From an uncultured Verrucomicrobiota bacterium (GTDB taxonomy: Bacteria > Verrucomicrobiota > Verrucomicrobiia > Limisphaerales > UBA1319), in NCBI GenBank assembly GCA_903845125.1, contig CAIMWS010000055.1:1-35970 (forward strand): 35,970 bases of DNA, read 5' to 3'. Of the stretch, positions 9,576 to 17,649 are shown in pieces. Positions within the stretch are counted from its first letter, which is position 1; each line of letters opens with the position of its first letter. Made by a program: the position numbers and the translations under genes. Under the pieces are notes generated by a model. The model had not been told where the DNA came from, searched no databases, and saw only the letters and a list, made by a program, of their open reading frames with translations.

Positions 9576-10283
9576 ATGTTAAAAGTAGTCAATTTAAAGT
9601 CCGGATACCATGGCCTGGTGGTGGTTGACGGAGTTTCCCTGCGGGTCCAGCCCGGCGAAGCGGTCGCCTTGGTGGGGGTCAATGGGAGCGGGAAAAGCAC
9701 CTTGCTGAAGACCATCGCCGGCCTGGTGCCGGCCACGGCAGGGCGCGTGCTGCTGGCGGGGCGGGATGTCGCGCGCCAGCCGGCCCACCGCGTGGCCGCC
9801 GCCGGGTGCACGCTGGTGCCGGAGGGGCGCGGATTGTTCCCCGGCTTGAGCGTGCTGGACAATCTGCGCATGGGGGGCTACGCCCGGCGGCTCGCCGGGC
9901 GGCAACTGGCCCGGCTCGTGGAGCTGGCCGCCGGGTTCTTCCCCGCGCTGCAAAACCGGCTGGGCCAGCCGGCGGGCACGTTGAGCGGCGGCCAGCAGCA
10001 GATGCTCGCCCTGGCCCGGGCGCTGGTGGGGGAGCCGCAGCTCCTGTTGCTGGATGAGCCGTCCACCGGCTTGGCGCCGCTGGTGGTGCGGGAAATTTTC
10101 GAAAAGATTCGGGGCTTGAAACAAGCCGGGGTTTCCCTCATGCTCGCCGAACAGAATGTTCAGGAGGTTTTGCGCCTGGCGGACCGTGCCTACGTGATGC
10201 AGACCGGCCGGATTGTCCTGGAGGGACCGGCCGCCGAGTTGGCCCGTTCCGGCGAAGTGCAAAAAGCCTACCTGGGCATGTGA
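9576..10283 (+). CDS. livF: Branched-chain amino acid-type ABC transporter ATPase (LivF family)
   Basis: The 235-residue protein is a complete ABC ATPase: Walker A GVNGSGKST (34-42), the VPEGRGLFP Q-loop region (81-89) typical of LivF, signature LSGGQQQ (136-142), Walker B LLLLDEP (156-162) and the H-loop position occupied by EQN as in LivF. Its length fits LivF. In the usual transporter LivF and LivG energise the LivH/LivM permeases, but none of LivG, LivH or LivM is next to it. It is followed 32 bases later by a periplasmic binding protein. The transported compound may be an amino acid, amide or urea; sequence alone does not say which. Confidence 0.92.
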   Translation: MLKVVNLKSGYHGLVVVDGVSLRVQPGEAVALVGVNGSGKSTLLKTIAGLVPATAGRVLLAGRDVARQPAHRVAAAGCTLVPEGRGLFPGLSVLDNLRMGGYARRLAGRQLARLVELAAGFFPALQNRLGQPAGTLSGGQQQMLALARALVGEPQLLLLDEPSTGLAPLVVREIFEKIRGLKQAGVSLMLAEQNVQEVLRLADRAYVMQTGRIVLEGPAAELARSGEVQKAYLGM

Positions 10284-10315
10284 TACGTGAAACGATTTGA
10301 AGAAATGGAACAGCC

Positions 10316-11452
10316 ATGTCGACCCAATTGACCAAAACTATTGCCCTCTTGGGCGCCTTCGCCCTGGCTTCCCTGCAGGCGGCCGAACCCATCAAAATCG
10401 GCGGCTTGTTCGATCTCTCCGGCAAGGCGCAACATATCGGTGGCCCCACCCGGGAAGTGGCCCAGATGATGGTGGACCGCCTGAACCAGGGCGGGGGATT
10501 GAACGGGCGCAAGATCCAGTTGGTGGTCGCGGACACCCAAAGCGAGCCTTCCCAGGCGGTGGTGGCCTTGAAGCGGCTCCTGAGCCGCGACAAGGTGGTG
10601 GCGGTGATCGGCCCCACGACCACCGGGGCGGCCATGGCCTGCCTCCAGGCCGTGGAAGAGGGCGGCGTGCCGATGGTTGCCTGCGTGGGGGGCGATGCCC
10701 CCGTCAAACCCGCCCGCAAATGGATCTTCAAATCCCCCCAGCGGACCAGCACCGCGGTGGAGCGCCTCTACCAATATTTCAAAGCCCAGGGCATCAAATC
10801 GGTTTCCGTGCTGACGGCTTCCGATAAATTCGGGCAGGAGGGCCTCGGCTATCTTAAGGAGTTGGCGCCCCAATTCGGCGTCGCCCTGGCCGCCCAGGAA
10901 TCCTTCGAGCCCACCGATGCGGACATGACCGTCCAGTTGACCCGGGCCGCGGCCGCCAAACCCCAGGCCATCGTGGTCTGGACCATCGGCCCCGCCGGGG
11001 CGGTGATTGCCCGCAACGCACGCCAGGCAGGGTTAGCCATGCCGTTGTTCCAGTGCCATGGCTTGCCGGACCCCGCCTATATCAAGCTGGGCGGGGAGGC
11101 CGCCAATGGCACGCTGATGCCCTCCACCAAACTGATGGCGGCGGATCAATTGCCTGCCGGCGACCGCCAGCGGACGGCCTTGCTCGATTTCATCAAGGAA
11201 CACGAAAAGCGGGGTCTGGGCAAGGTGAGCACCCATTCGGGCTACGCCTGGGACGCGGTGCAGTTGGTTTTCAACGCAATGAAAAAGGCCGGCACCAAGC
11301 CCGAAGCCTTGCGCGCGGCCATCGAAGGCACCCGCGATTATGTGGGCGTCAGCGGCATATACAACCTCTCCCCCACCGATCACTGCGGCCTGGGGGTGGA
11401 TTCCCTGGTGATCATCAAGGTGGAAAACGGCCAGTGGAAGCTGGTGGAGTGA
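10316..11452 (+). CDS. Periplasmic ligand-binding protein of a Liv-type ABC transporter
   Basis: The 378-residue protein has a signal peptide (about 1-22, ALASLQAAEP) and a type I periplasmic binding fold of the LivK/receptor family ligand-binding class. Visible markers are IKIGGLFDLSG (about 26-36), GGPTREVAQMMVDRLNQGGG and VAVIGPTTTGAAMA, ending in VIIKVENGQWKLVE. It should capture a ligand in the periplasm and deliver it to a Liv-type transporter. The ATG at 10316 follows a GGAA sequence and lies 32 bases after livF, so the two are probably co-transcribed. The ligand is unknown; the family covers branched-chain amino acids, amides, urea and aromatic acids. Confidence 0.9.
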   Translation: MSTQLTKTIALLGAFALASLQAAEPIKIGGLFDLSGKAQHIGGPTREVAQMMVDRLNQGGGLNGRKIQLVVADTQSEPSQAVVALKRLLSRDKVVAVIGPTTTGAAMACLQAVEEGGVPMVACVGGDAPVKPARKWIFKSPQRTSTAVERLYQYFKAQGIKSVSVLTASDKFGQEGLGYLKELAPQFGVALAAQESFEPTDADMTVQLTRAAAAKPQAIVVWTIGPAGAVIARNARQAGLAMPLFQCHGLPDPAYIKLGGEAANGTLMPSTKLMAADQLPAGDRQRTALLDFIKEHEKRGLGKVSTHSGYAWDAVQLVFNAMKKAGTKPEALRAAIEGTRDYVGVSGIYNLSPTDHCGLGVDSLVIIKVENGQWKLVE

Positions 11453-11477
11453 CCGCCGGCTGGCGCTGGCGTGTTTC

Positions 11478-11493
11478 CCACCGCGGACGGTGG
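11478..11493. terminator. Short hairpin after livK
   Basis: CCACCG (11478-11483) pairs with CGGTGG (11488-11493) around a 4-base loop, 25 bases after the livK stop and in the gap before the convergent araC-type gene. There is no T-run, so termination is only suggested by position. Nothing else was recognised in the 209-base gap. Confidence 0.28.
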
Positions 11494-11661
11494 TTCCGAA
11501 CTGGATGCAGGTGCCCATGAGCCTGGGCGCCGAAGTCAAATTATGGACGCGCAACTACCAGCGGTTCACCGGGCTTGGGTGGGTACCAATCGATCTGCGC
11601 GGTCGTTTTTCGGGCAGGAAGGCAGCTTTCGGGCTGCTCGTGCCAGGCGGCGCATTTGATT

Positions 11662-12366
11662 TCACGCCCGTTCCCTGGCGCACCGGAATTCGCTGGGGGT
11701 CACTCCCATGGCCGCTCGAAAAGCCCGGCTGAAAGCGCTGTGGTCATAGAAACCGCAATCCTGGGCAAGGTCGGCCACGGGACGATCGGTTTCCCGCAGG
11801 AGGCGTGAGGCAACCTCCAGGCGGGTCCGGGTGATGAATTGGCTGGGGGTGAGATCGAAGAACCGCCGGAGGAGCCGGGCCAATTTCGACGGGGCCAGTT
11901 GGGCACGTCGGGCCAGGCCGGACGGGGTGATCGGCTCGGCAAGGTTCTGCTCAAAAGACTCCAGCGCGCTGGCCAGTCCCGACGGGATTTCATTCAAATG
12001 GACCGGGGCGCGCACGTCGCGTGAGAAGCCCACCAGCCCAATGATTTTGCCCTCGGCATCATGCAGGGGCAGCTTGGTCGTCAGGCACCAAACCGGTTTC
12101 TGGGGCACGTACCACTGCTGTTCCAGATGGTCGAGCAGCGCCCGTCCCGTCCGCAGCACTTCGGCGTCCTGCTCAGCGGGAATCCGACCAAAATCCCCGG
12201 CACAAAACTCGCAGGGGCGCCGGCCGATGACTTGGGACTTGTGGCGCAAACCGTGGCGTTTGACCAGCGATTCATTCACCGCCAGGTAGCGGCCGGCCAC
12301 GTCTTTGACAAAAAAAGCCATGTCGGGTGCATGGTCGAAAAGTCCGGCCAGCACCGGCAGTTCCAC
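11662..12366 (-). CDS. PAS-domain AraC-family transcriptional regulator
   Basis: The 234-residue product has an N-terminal PAS domain (about 1-120; LFDHAPDMAFFVKDVAGRYLA, split here as LFDHAPDMAFF and VKDVAGRYLA, and CLTTKLPLHDAEGKIIGLVG) and a C-terminal AraC-type double HTH (about 135-230; ITPSGLARRAQLAPSKLARL and VADLAQDCGFYDHSAFSRAF, ending GVTPSEFR). PAS-AraC proteins of this build are common in Verrucomicrobiota and often control nearby sugar-use genes, so the divergent GH106 cluster is a likely target. The start is uncertain. I chose GTG at 12366, just before the PAS domain, because further upstream the sequence is shared with the promoter region of the L-serine dehydratase gene and is unlikely to be coding; GTG at 12420 is an alternative. 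Confidence 0.85.
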   Translation of the reverse strand: MELPVLAGLFDHAPDMAFFVKDVAGRYLAVNESLVKRHGLRHKSQVIGRRPCEFCAGDFGRIPAEQDAEVLRTGRALLDHLEQQWYVPQKPVWCLTTKLPLHDAEGKIIGLVGFSRDVRAPVHLNEIPSGLASALESFEQNLAEPITPSGLARRAQLAPSKLARLLRRFFDLTPSQFITRTRLEVASRLLRETDRPVADLAQDCGFYDHSAFSRAFRAAMGVTPSEFRCARERA

Positions 12367-12382
12367 GGCCAGGACGCTGGCC

Positions 12383-12540
12383 TGCCTCCCCGCACGAGGC
12401 TTGATTGTGCCCAATTTCACGCTAGGGTGAGAAACTAGACCAAGACGCCCCGGGCGGCAATCCCGTAGAATGTCCGCCAACACTGGGTGGCATTCAGAGT
12501 TGCCGTTCGGCAGCAACGGACGGAAGCGAAACGACAGGCT
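12383..12540 (+). repeat. Duplicated upstream region, copy A (matches 17650-17815)
   Basis: This stretch closely matches the sequence before the intact L-serine dehydratase gene. Shared blocks in order are TGCCCAATTTCACGCT, GACCAAGAC, CCCCGGGCGGCAATCCCGT, AGAATGTCCGCC and CAGAGTTGCCG. Here it separates the AraC-type gene from a dead serine dehydratase start. It may hold promoters or an RNA leader. Minus-strand peptide similarity between the copies (ADILRDCRPG, SVKLGT) follows from the DNA match and need not mean coding. Confidence 0.75.
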
Positions 12541-12700
12541 ATGGCCGTCAGTATCTACAACGCTGTGATTGGCCCCGTAAGGCGCGGGCCGTCGGGTTCC
12601 CTTTGGGCCGCAGATCCTGCGCGATCTGGGCGCGCAAATCCCCATCGCGACGGTCGATGTCGGGGATCCGCTTCCGAACGCTTACCGCCTCACCTGGCCT
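12541..12700 (+). pseudogene. Truncated, internally deleted 5' copy of the L-serine dehydratase gene
   Basis: From the ATG at 12541 the sequence reads MAVSIYNAVIGPVRRGPSGS, against MVVSIFNDVIGPVMRGPSSS of the intact gene at 17816; by hand, 53 of the first 61 bases agree. It then jumps to CCGCAGATCCTGCGCGA (12608), matching 18065 in the intact gene, so about 182 bases are lost and the frame is broken. Similarity ends near 12700, within the codons for TYRLTL. The catalytic iron-sulfur half is absent, so it cannot be functional. It lies 5275 bases upstream of the full gene in the same orientation, immediately before the GH106 gene. Confidence 0.82.
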
Positions 12701-12803
12701 CCCCTGCAGGGGCATCGCCTCACGCCCTTTTTGCCATATCGGACTGGCCTGGCTGGAGTTGCCGCAGGCGCCGCCCATCGAATGATCACTGGAGAACGAA
12801 CCG

Positions 12804-14105
12804 ATGACTGGCAAACAAAACCGGACAGTTCCGCGTTTGGCGATCATCGCCGCGCTGCTTTTTGCCTCGCCGCGGGCAAATACCGCTGCGCTGGAAGCTG
12901 AGTTTCGCACCCCGCCGCATCCGGCCCAGCCCTGGGTGTACTGGATCAATATGGATGGCCATTTTACCCGGGAGGGGATTACGGCCGATCTGGAGTTCAT
13001 GAAGGCTGCCGGCATCGGGGGCATGATCCATATGGATGTGGATGTGGGAGTTCCCCGGGGGAAGGTTCCCTTCATGAGCGAGACTTGGCAGGAGAATTTC
13101 CGGCACGCCGTCCTGGAATGCGAGCGGCTCGGGCTTGAGTTCACCACGATTACCGGACCGGGTTGGACCGGCACCGGCGGACCCTGGGTCAAGGCCAACG
13201 GGTCGATGCAGCACCTGCTCCCGGTCAGCGTGAACGTCCAGGGGCCGGCCACGTTTAACGAGCTCCTGCCCATACCACCACCACGGGTCTCGGCGTATCA
13301 CTCGGAACAAACGCCGGAGATGCGTAAAACCCTCGCGGCTTTCTACGAGGATGTCGCGGTGTATGCCTTTCCGCGGCGGGATCCAGTGATCGGGAATATC
13401 GACGAAAAGGCCTTGTTCGTCCGCAACCCCTATACCTCCATGCCCGGCGTCAGGACACACTTCCCGTCGCCGGCCAGTTTCCCGGAACCTGGAAAAGCGC
13501 AGGTGATCGACCCTGGCCAGATCATTGACCTGACCGGCCGCCTGCAACCGGACGGCCGCTTGCAATGGGAGGTTCCACCTGGCGAGTGGACCATCCTGCG
13601 CATGGGGCGGCGATCCACCGGAGCCAACACCCGTCCCGCTCCCGCGGCCGGGCTGGGATTCGAGAGTAACAAGTTTGACCCAAGGGCCTTGGAATCCCAT
13701 TTCGAGGCCTACTTTGATCCGCTGCTCAAGCGCATCGGCCCGCGGCCGCTGGATCGCATTTCGGGTTTTACCGGTCTGGATGCCGATAGCTGGGAGATGG
13801 GCGCCCAGAACTGGACGCCAGGATTCCGCGAGGAGTTCAAGCAACGGCGGCGTTACGATCCCTGGCCCTACTTTCCCACCTATTCGGGACGCGTGGTGGG
13901 CAGCCGGGAAATGACCGAACGCTTTCTTTGGGATGTGCGCATGACGTGTCAGGAACTGTTGCTGGAAAACCACATCGCGCACCTGAAAACGCTATGTCAC
14001 GCACGCGGCCTGAAACTGACCATCGAGCCCTATGACATGACCCCGGCCAGCGACCTCGATCTGGGCTCGTTGGCGGACATCCCCCCAAGGCGAGTTCTGG
14101 TATAA
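12804..14105 (+). CDS. GH106-like alpha-L-rhamnosidase, N-terminal part (frameshifted)
   Basis: This frame encodes a signal peptide (about 1-33, ending RANTAA) and the first part of a GH106 catalytic region: WVYWINMDGHFTREGITADL, AAGIGGMIHMD, ITGPGWTGTGGPWV, and DADSWEMGAQNWTPGF, whose Glu (residue 331) is a likely catalytic residue. The frame then runs into IPPRRVLV and stops at 14105. Dropping one C from the CCCCCC run at 14081-14086 restores IPQGEFWYNHFNSAFSCLEA and joins the next frame without loss, giving a protein of about 1173 residues. The break is therefore a single-base frameshift, either a sequencing or assembly slip or a real mutation. GGAG at 12791-12794 supports the ATG at 12804. 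Confidence 0.85.
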   Translation: MTGKQNRTVPRLAIIAALLFASPRANTAALEAEFRTPPHPAQPWVYWINMDGHFTREGITADLEFMKAAGIGGMIHMDVDVGVPRGKVPFMSETWQENFRHAVLECERLGLEFTTITGPGWTGTGGPWVKANGSMQHLLPVSVNVQGPATFNELLPIPPPRVSAYHSEQTPEMRKTLAAFYEDVAVYAFPRRDPVIGNIDEKALFVRNPYTSMPGVRTHFPSPASFPEPGKAQVIDPGQIIDLTGRLQPDGRLQWEVPPGEWTILRMGRRSTGANTRPAPAAGLGFESNKFDPRALESHFEAYFDPLLKRIGPRPLDRISGFTGLDADSWEMGAQNWTPGFREEFKQRRRYDPWPYFPTYSGRVVGSREMTERFLWDVRMTCQELLLENHIAHLKTLCHARGLKLTIEPYDMTPASDLDLGSLADIPPRRVLV

Positions 14106-14157
14106 CCACTTCAACTCGGCCTTTAGCTGCCTCGAGGCCGCTTCCATCGGGCATATC

Positions 14158-16326
14158 ATGGGCAAACCCATTGTCGCGGCCGAAGCGTTCACGGCCGTCA
14201 GCCCGGATTGGATGGAAAAGCCCTGGACACTAAAGAACCAGGGAGACTGGGCCTTCGCCGCCGGCATCAACCGGTTTGTGGTCGTGTCCTTCGCCCACCA
14301 GCCGTGGCTGGACCGGTCCCCGGGGATGGCCTTTGCATCCTATGGCCTTCACTGGGAACGGACGCAGACTTTCTGGCCGCTGCTGGGCGGCTATCATCAA
14401 TACCTGGCCCGCTGTTCCCATCTGCTGCAACAGGGCGTGACGGTTTCCGACGTGCTTTACCTGACTCCTGAAGGCGCCCCCCATGTGTTTCGCGCGCCGG
14501 ACAGTGCTTTCGATGAGGCCCACAGCGCCATGCCTGACAAGAAAGGTTACGGCTTCGACGGATGCTCCCCGAAAATCCTCATGGCTGGAGCTGCAGTGAA
14601 GGACGGCCTGATCACCTTCGCCGGAGGAAGTTCCTATCGCCTGCTGGTGCTGGCGCAGGTGGAAACGATGACCCCGGTGCTGCTCGCCAAAATACGGGAT
14701 CTGGTGAAGGCCGGGGCCACGGTGGTCGGTGCGCCGCCGGTCAAATCACCCAGCCTTTCAGACTATCCCGCCTGCGACGGTAAGGTCCAAGTGCTCGCCA
14801 AGGATCTTTGGGGGAGCCAGGACACACCGCCGATGGCGACCAGGCGCAGTTATGGCAAAGGAGTCATCCACTGGGGCGGCGAGTTGTCGCCGGGGGTAAG
14901 GTCATCCGGGCCCAATTCCATGTCCGAAAGTCAGTGGATCTGGTATCCCGAAGGCCACCCCGCCCAGAGCGCACCGCCGGGGACAAGGTATTTCCAGCGC
15001 ATCATCACGGTGGACGCGGCGAAAGTCCTGGCGACCGCCACTGCCTCGGTGAGCGCGGACAATGCCTTTATCTTGTGGATCAATGGGAAAAAAGTCAGCG
15101 CGGGCGACAACTTCACCGTCACCGTCAGGACTTCGATCACCTCCTTTCTACGTCCGGGTGCCAATGTCATTGCGGTGGCAGCCACCAACAGCGGGCCAGC
15201 CGCCAATCCCGCCGGATGGATCGGTGTCTTCGACTGGTCCTACCAGGACGGCTCCCGCGAGATCGTTCGGACGGATGGTAAGTGGTCGGCTGGAATGGCC
15301 GCCCAGCCGGGTTGGGAGCAGGCGGCGACGAAACCGGGAGATTGGCAGGATGCCCTGGTTCTGGGTGCTTATGGCATGGCGCCATGGAACCGTGTCCCGG
15401 AGAGCCAAACCCTCCCGCCGCTTTATCCATCCTATGAGCTGGCGGCGGCTTTGCTCCAGGGCATGGGCGTGCCGGAGGATTTCACCGCCACCGGTCCCGT
15501 GCGCTATGGCCACCGGCGCACCAAGGATCGGGATATTTACTTCGTGTCCAACCGGGCCGGCGCTCCGATCAAAGCCAGCTGCCGCTTCCGGGTCGGCCAG
15601 GGCCGCCCGCAACTCTGGGACCCCGTGACGGGTGAGCAGCAGCCGCTGCTGCAATTCGAGCGTGCCGATGGCCTCACGGCCATTCCGATGGTGTTCGATG
15701 CTTTTCAGAGTTTCTTCGTCGTGTTCGGCGGACCGGACGAAAAGCCCATATCGAAAACCGCCCGGAATTTCCCGGAGTTTAAGATCGGCCAGGAACTTTC
15801 CGGCGCATGGGAAGTTGCGTTCGATCCGAAGTGGGGCGGACCGGGGAAGCCGGATGACCGAGGACAGCCGGCCGGCAACCGCACCGATGGGAAGATTGTC
15901 TTTGAGCAGTTGCAGGACTGGACGACCCGGCCGGAAGCGGGGATCAAGTACTATTCCGGCATCGCTACCTATCGAAAACATTTCAACCTGGCCCAGGTTC
16001 CAGCCGGCAAAACTTATCTGGATTTGGGCGTCGTTTACGACCTGGCGAGAGTGAAACTGAATGGCAACGACCTCGGTGTGGTGTGGTGCTCGCCGTGGCG
16101 GGTCGAGGTTACCGGTGCCATCCAGGCCGCCAACAACCAACTCGAAATCGAAGTGGTCAACCGCTGGCCGAACCGCATGATCGGCGACCAGCAACCCCCC
16201 GCCGCAAATGCGCGCAGCGCCAGCCGCTACACCTTCAGCACGCATGAACCATACCATGCCCGGTCGGCGTTGATCCCGTCCGGCCTGCTGGGACCGGTGC
16301 GGGTGCTGGAACGAACACCGGATTGA
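14158..16326 (+). CDS. GH106-like alpha-L-rhamnosidase, C-terminal part (downstream of frameshift)
   Basis: This frame continues the GH106 gene; codons from about 14087 already belong to it, so the ATG at 14158 is not a true start. MGKPIVAAEAFTA supplies a second conserved Glu about 129 residues after the one in DSWEMG, close to the spacing I recall for the GH106 catalytic pair. The barrel continues through FAAGINRFVVVSFAHQPW. At about 14925-15290 a rhamnosidase-N/lectin-like beta domain follows (WIWYPEGHPA, ADNAFILWINGKKV). The C-terminal beta domain (YRKHFNL, YLDLGVVYDLARVKLNG, LGVVWCSPWRVEVTG) is the usual GH106 ending. The enzyme should remove terminal alpha-L-rhamnose in the periplasm or outside the cell. 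Confidence 0.87.
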   Translation: MGKPIVAAEAFTAVSPDWMEKPWTLKNQGDWAFAAGINRFVVVSFAHQPWLDRSPGMAFASYGLHWERTQTFWPLLGGYHQYLARCSHLLQQGVTVSDVLYLTPEGAPHVFRAPDSAFDEAHSAMPDKKGYGFDGCSPKILMAGAAVKDGLITFAGGSSYRLLVLAQVETMTPVLLAKIRDLVKAGATVVGAPPVKSPSLSDYPACDGKVQVLAKDLWGSQDTPPMATRRSYGKGVIHWGGELSPGVRSSGPNSMSESQWIWYPEGHPAQSAPPGTRYFQRIITVDAAKVLATATASVSADNAFILWINGKKVSAGDNFTVTVRTSITSFLRPGANVIAVAATNSGPAANPAGWIGVFDWSYQDGSREIVRTDGKWSAGMAAQPGWEQAATKPGDWQDALVLGAYGMAPWNRVPESQTLPPLYPSYELAAALLQGMGVPEDFTATGPVRYGHRRTKDRDIYFVSNRAGAPIKASCRFRVGQGRPQLWDPVTGEQQPLLQFERADGLTAIPMVFDAFQSFFVVFGGPDEKPISKTARNFPEFKIGQELSGAWEVAFDPKWGGPGKPDDRGQPAGNRTDGKIVFEQLQDWTTRPEAGIKYYSGIATYRKHFNLAQVPAGKTYLDLGVVYDLARVKLNGNDLGVVWCSPWRVEVTGAIQAANNQLEIEVVNRWPNRMIGDQQPPAANARSASRYTFSTHEPYHARSALIPSGLLGPVRVLERTPD

Positions 16327-16432
16327 TCGCTCCACCCAAAGCTCCCATGACACCCCGCCAACGAGTGCTTGCCGCCACCGCGAAGTCGGTGCGGTATTTC
16401 CCCATGGAAACCTCAGACCCATCCAGCACCCT

Positions 16433-17638
16433 ATGACCACCGTGAACCAAAACCCGTCCGGGCCGTTCCCGTCCGAACCGCCAAGCTCCCGCCAGCGGTT
16501 CCTCGACACGCTCAAGTTCAAGCCCGTCGCCAAGCCCTGGCTGCGCTGGGGCGCGTTCCTCTGGGAAGAAACGGTCGAGCGTTGGAGGCGGGAAGGCTGG
16601 GACGGCACGCCGTTGGACGACCTGTTTGAGCTGGACCGGCTCGTGCGCGTGGATCCCTGGTATGGGCCGGTGCCGGAATTCCGGCATGAGGTGCTGGCGG
16701 AGGACGCTGAAACGGTTACCTACGTCAACCACGAAGGCATTGTGATGCGCGAGTTCAAGCAGCACCACGATGCCAGCATGCCGCAGTTTATCAAGTTCCC
16801 GGTCGCGAACGAGGCCGAGTTCGAGAAGTTCGCGGCAGAGCGGCTCGTCCTTAACGCCGCTCAGCGGCTTTCGGCGGATTGGCAGAAAACCGTCGCGGGC
16901 GGCCGGGTGCAGGTCGCGGTGGGGCGGGGGGAGTTGTGCGACGGAGACCAGGCCGTTTCGCCGACCACTGCCGGGGCGGGAGAGAGGTGGCCACGCAAGT
17001 GTTGGGCGGACCGTTGGGGCGGCTTTTTCGGATCGCTGCGCAACTTGATGGGGGTGCAGAATCTCTGTATGGCTTTTTACGACCGGCCTCGCTTGATCGA
17101 ACGCATGATGGAAGAGCGGGCCGAGCGCATCATTGAGATTACCGCCGAAGTGCTCAAGCACACCCGCTTCGACGTGTTCTGGTTCTGGGAGGACATGGCC
17201 TACAACGGCGGTCCGCTGGTCGGGCCGGATCTGTTCCGCAAATTCGCTTTCCGCCACTACCGGCGCGTTTGCGATTGGCTCCGCAGCCAGGGCATCGAGC
17301 ACATCGGACTGGACAGCGACGGCCGTATCACCTTGCTCATCCCGCTCTGGCTGGACGCGGGCATCGACCATCTGTGGCCGTTCGAGGTGCAGTCCGGCAT
17401 GGATGTCGTGGCGGTGCGCAAACAATATGGCAACCGGCTCGGCATCGTGGGCGGCATCGACAAGCGCGTGCTGGCCCAAGGCGGCGCTGCCATGCGTGCC
17501 GAGGTGGACCGCGTCCTGCCGCTGGTCGAGCAGGGCGGTTACCTCCCTGAACTGGACCACAGCGTGCCGCCCGATGTTTCGTGGGCCAACTTCTGCGAAT
17601 ACATCGGATACCTGAAGCACCGGCTGGGCCGAGGCTGA
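16433..17638 (+). CDS. Uroporphyrinogen decarboxylase-family (URO-D) protein
   Basis: The 401-residue cytoplasmic protein shows the URO-D/MtaA superfamily pattern: SRQRFLDTLKFKPV near the N-terminus, GGFFGSLRNLMGVQNLCMAFYDRP mid-protein (split as GGFFGSLRNLMG and VQNLCMAFYDRP), FDVFWFWEDMAYNGGPLVGP, LDSDGRI, IDHLWPFEVQSGMD and IVGGIDKRVLAQG near the end. Such proteins are abundant in Verrucomicrobiota and Lentisphaerota sugar loci and are probably not heme enzymes; methyl transfer is suspected from homology to MtaA/MtbA, but the reaction is unknown. A stretch of about 30 residues before GGFFG (RGELCDGDQAV to KCWADRW) looks foreign to the family. Start: ATG at 16433, no Shine-Dalgarno, overlapping the stop of a 29-codon ORF. 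Confidence 0.85.
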   Translation: MTTVNQNPSGPFPSEPPSSRQRFLDTLKFKPVAKPWLRWGAFLWEETVERWRREGWDGTPLDDLFELDRLVRVDPWYGPVPEFRHEVLAEDAETVTYVNHEGIVMREFKQHHDASMPQFIKFPVANEAEFEKFAAERLVLNAAQRLSADWQKTVAGGRVQVAVGRGELCDGDQAVSPTTAGAGERWPRKCWADRWGGFFGSLRNLMGVQNLCMAFYDRPRLIERMMEERAERIIEITAEVLKHTRFDVFWFWEDMAYNGGPLVGPDLFRKFAFRHYRRVCDWLRSQGIEHIGLDSDGRITLLIPLWLDAGIDHLWPFEVQSGMDVVAVRKQYGNRLGIVGGIDKRVLAQGGAAMRAEVDRVLPLVEQGGYLPELDHSVPPDVSWANFCEYIGYLKHRLGRG

Positions 17639-17649
17639 TCCCGGAGGCC

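Noticed and set aside
9470-9871. N-terminal extension of the response regulator to 9871
   Set aside because: It is antisense to the livF Walker A region, and the receiver domain starts exactly at the ATG at 9469.
11453-11661. Possible small gene between livK and the AraC-type gene
   Set aside because: Frames at 11490 and 11575 have no recognisable motif or start signal, and both run into the antisense of the regulator.
12421-12645. N-terminal extension of the AraC-type regulator to an ATG at 12645
   Set aside because: The extra codons are antisense to the dead serine dehydratase copy and its leader, and a related minus-strand peptide appears at 17.7 kb only because the DNA is duplicated. 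The PAS domain starts just after 12366.
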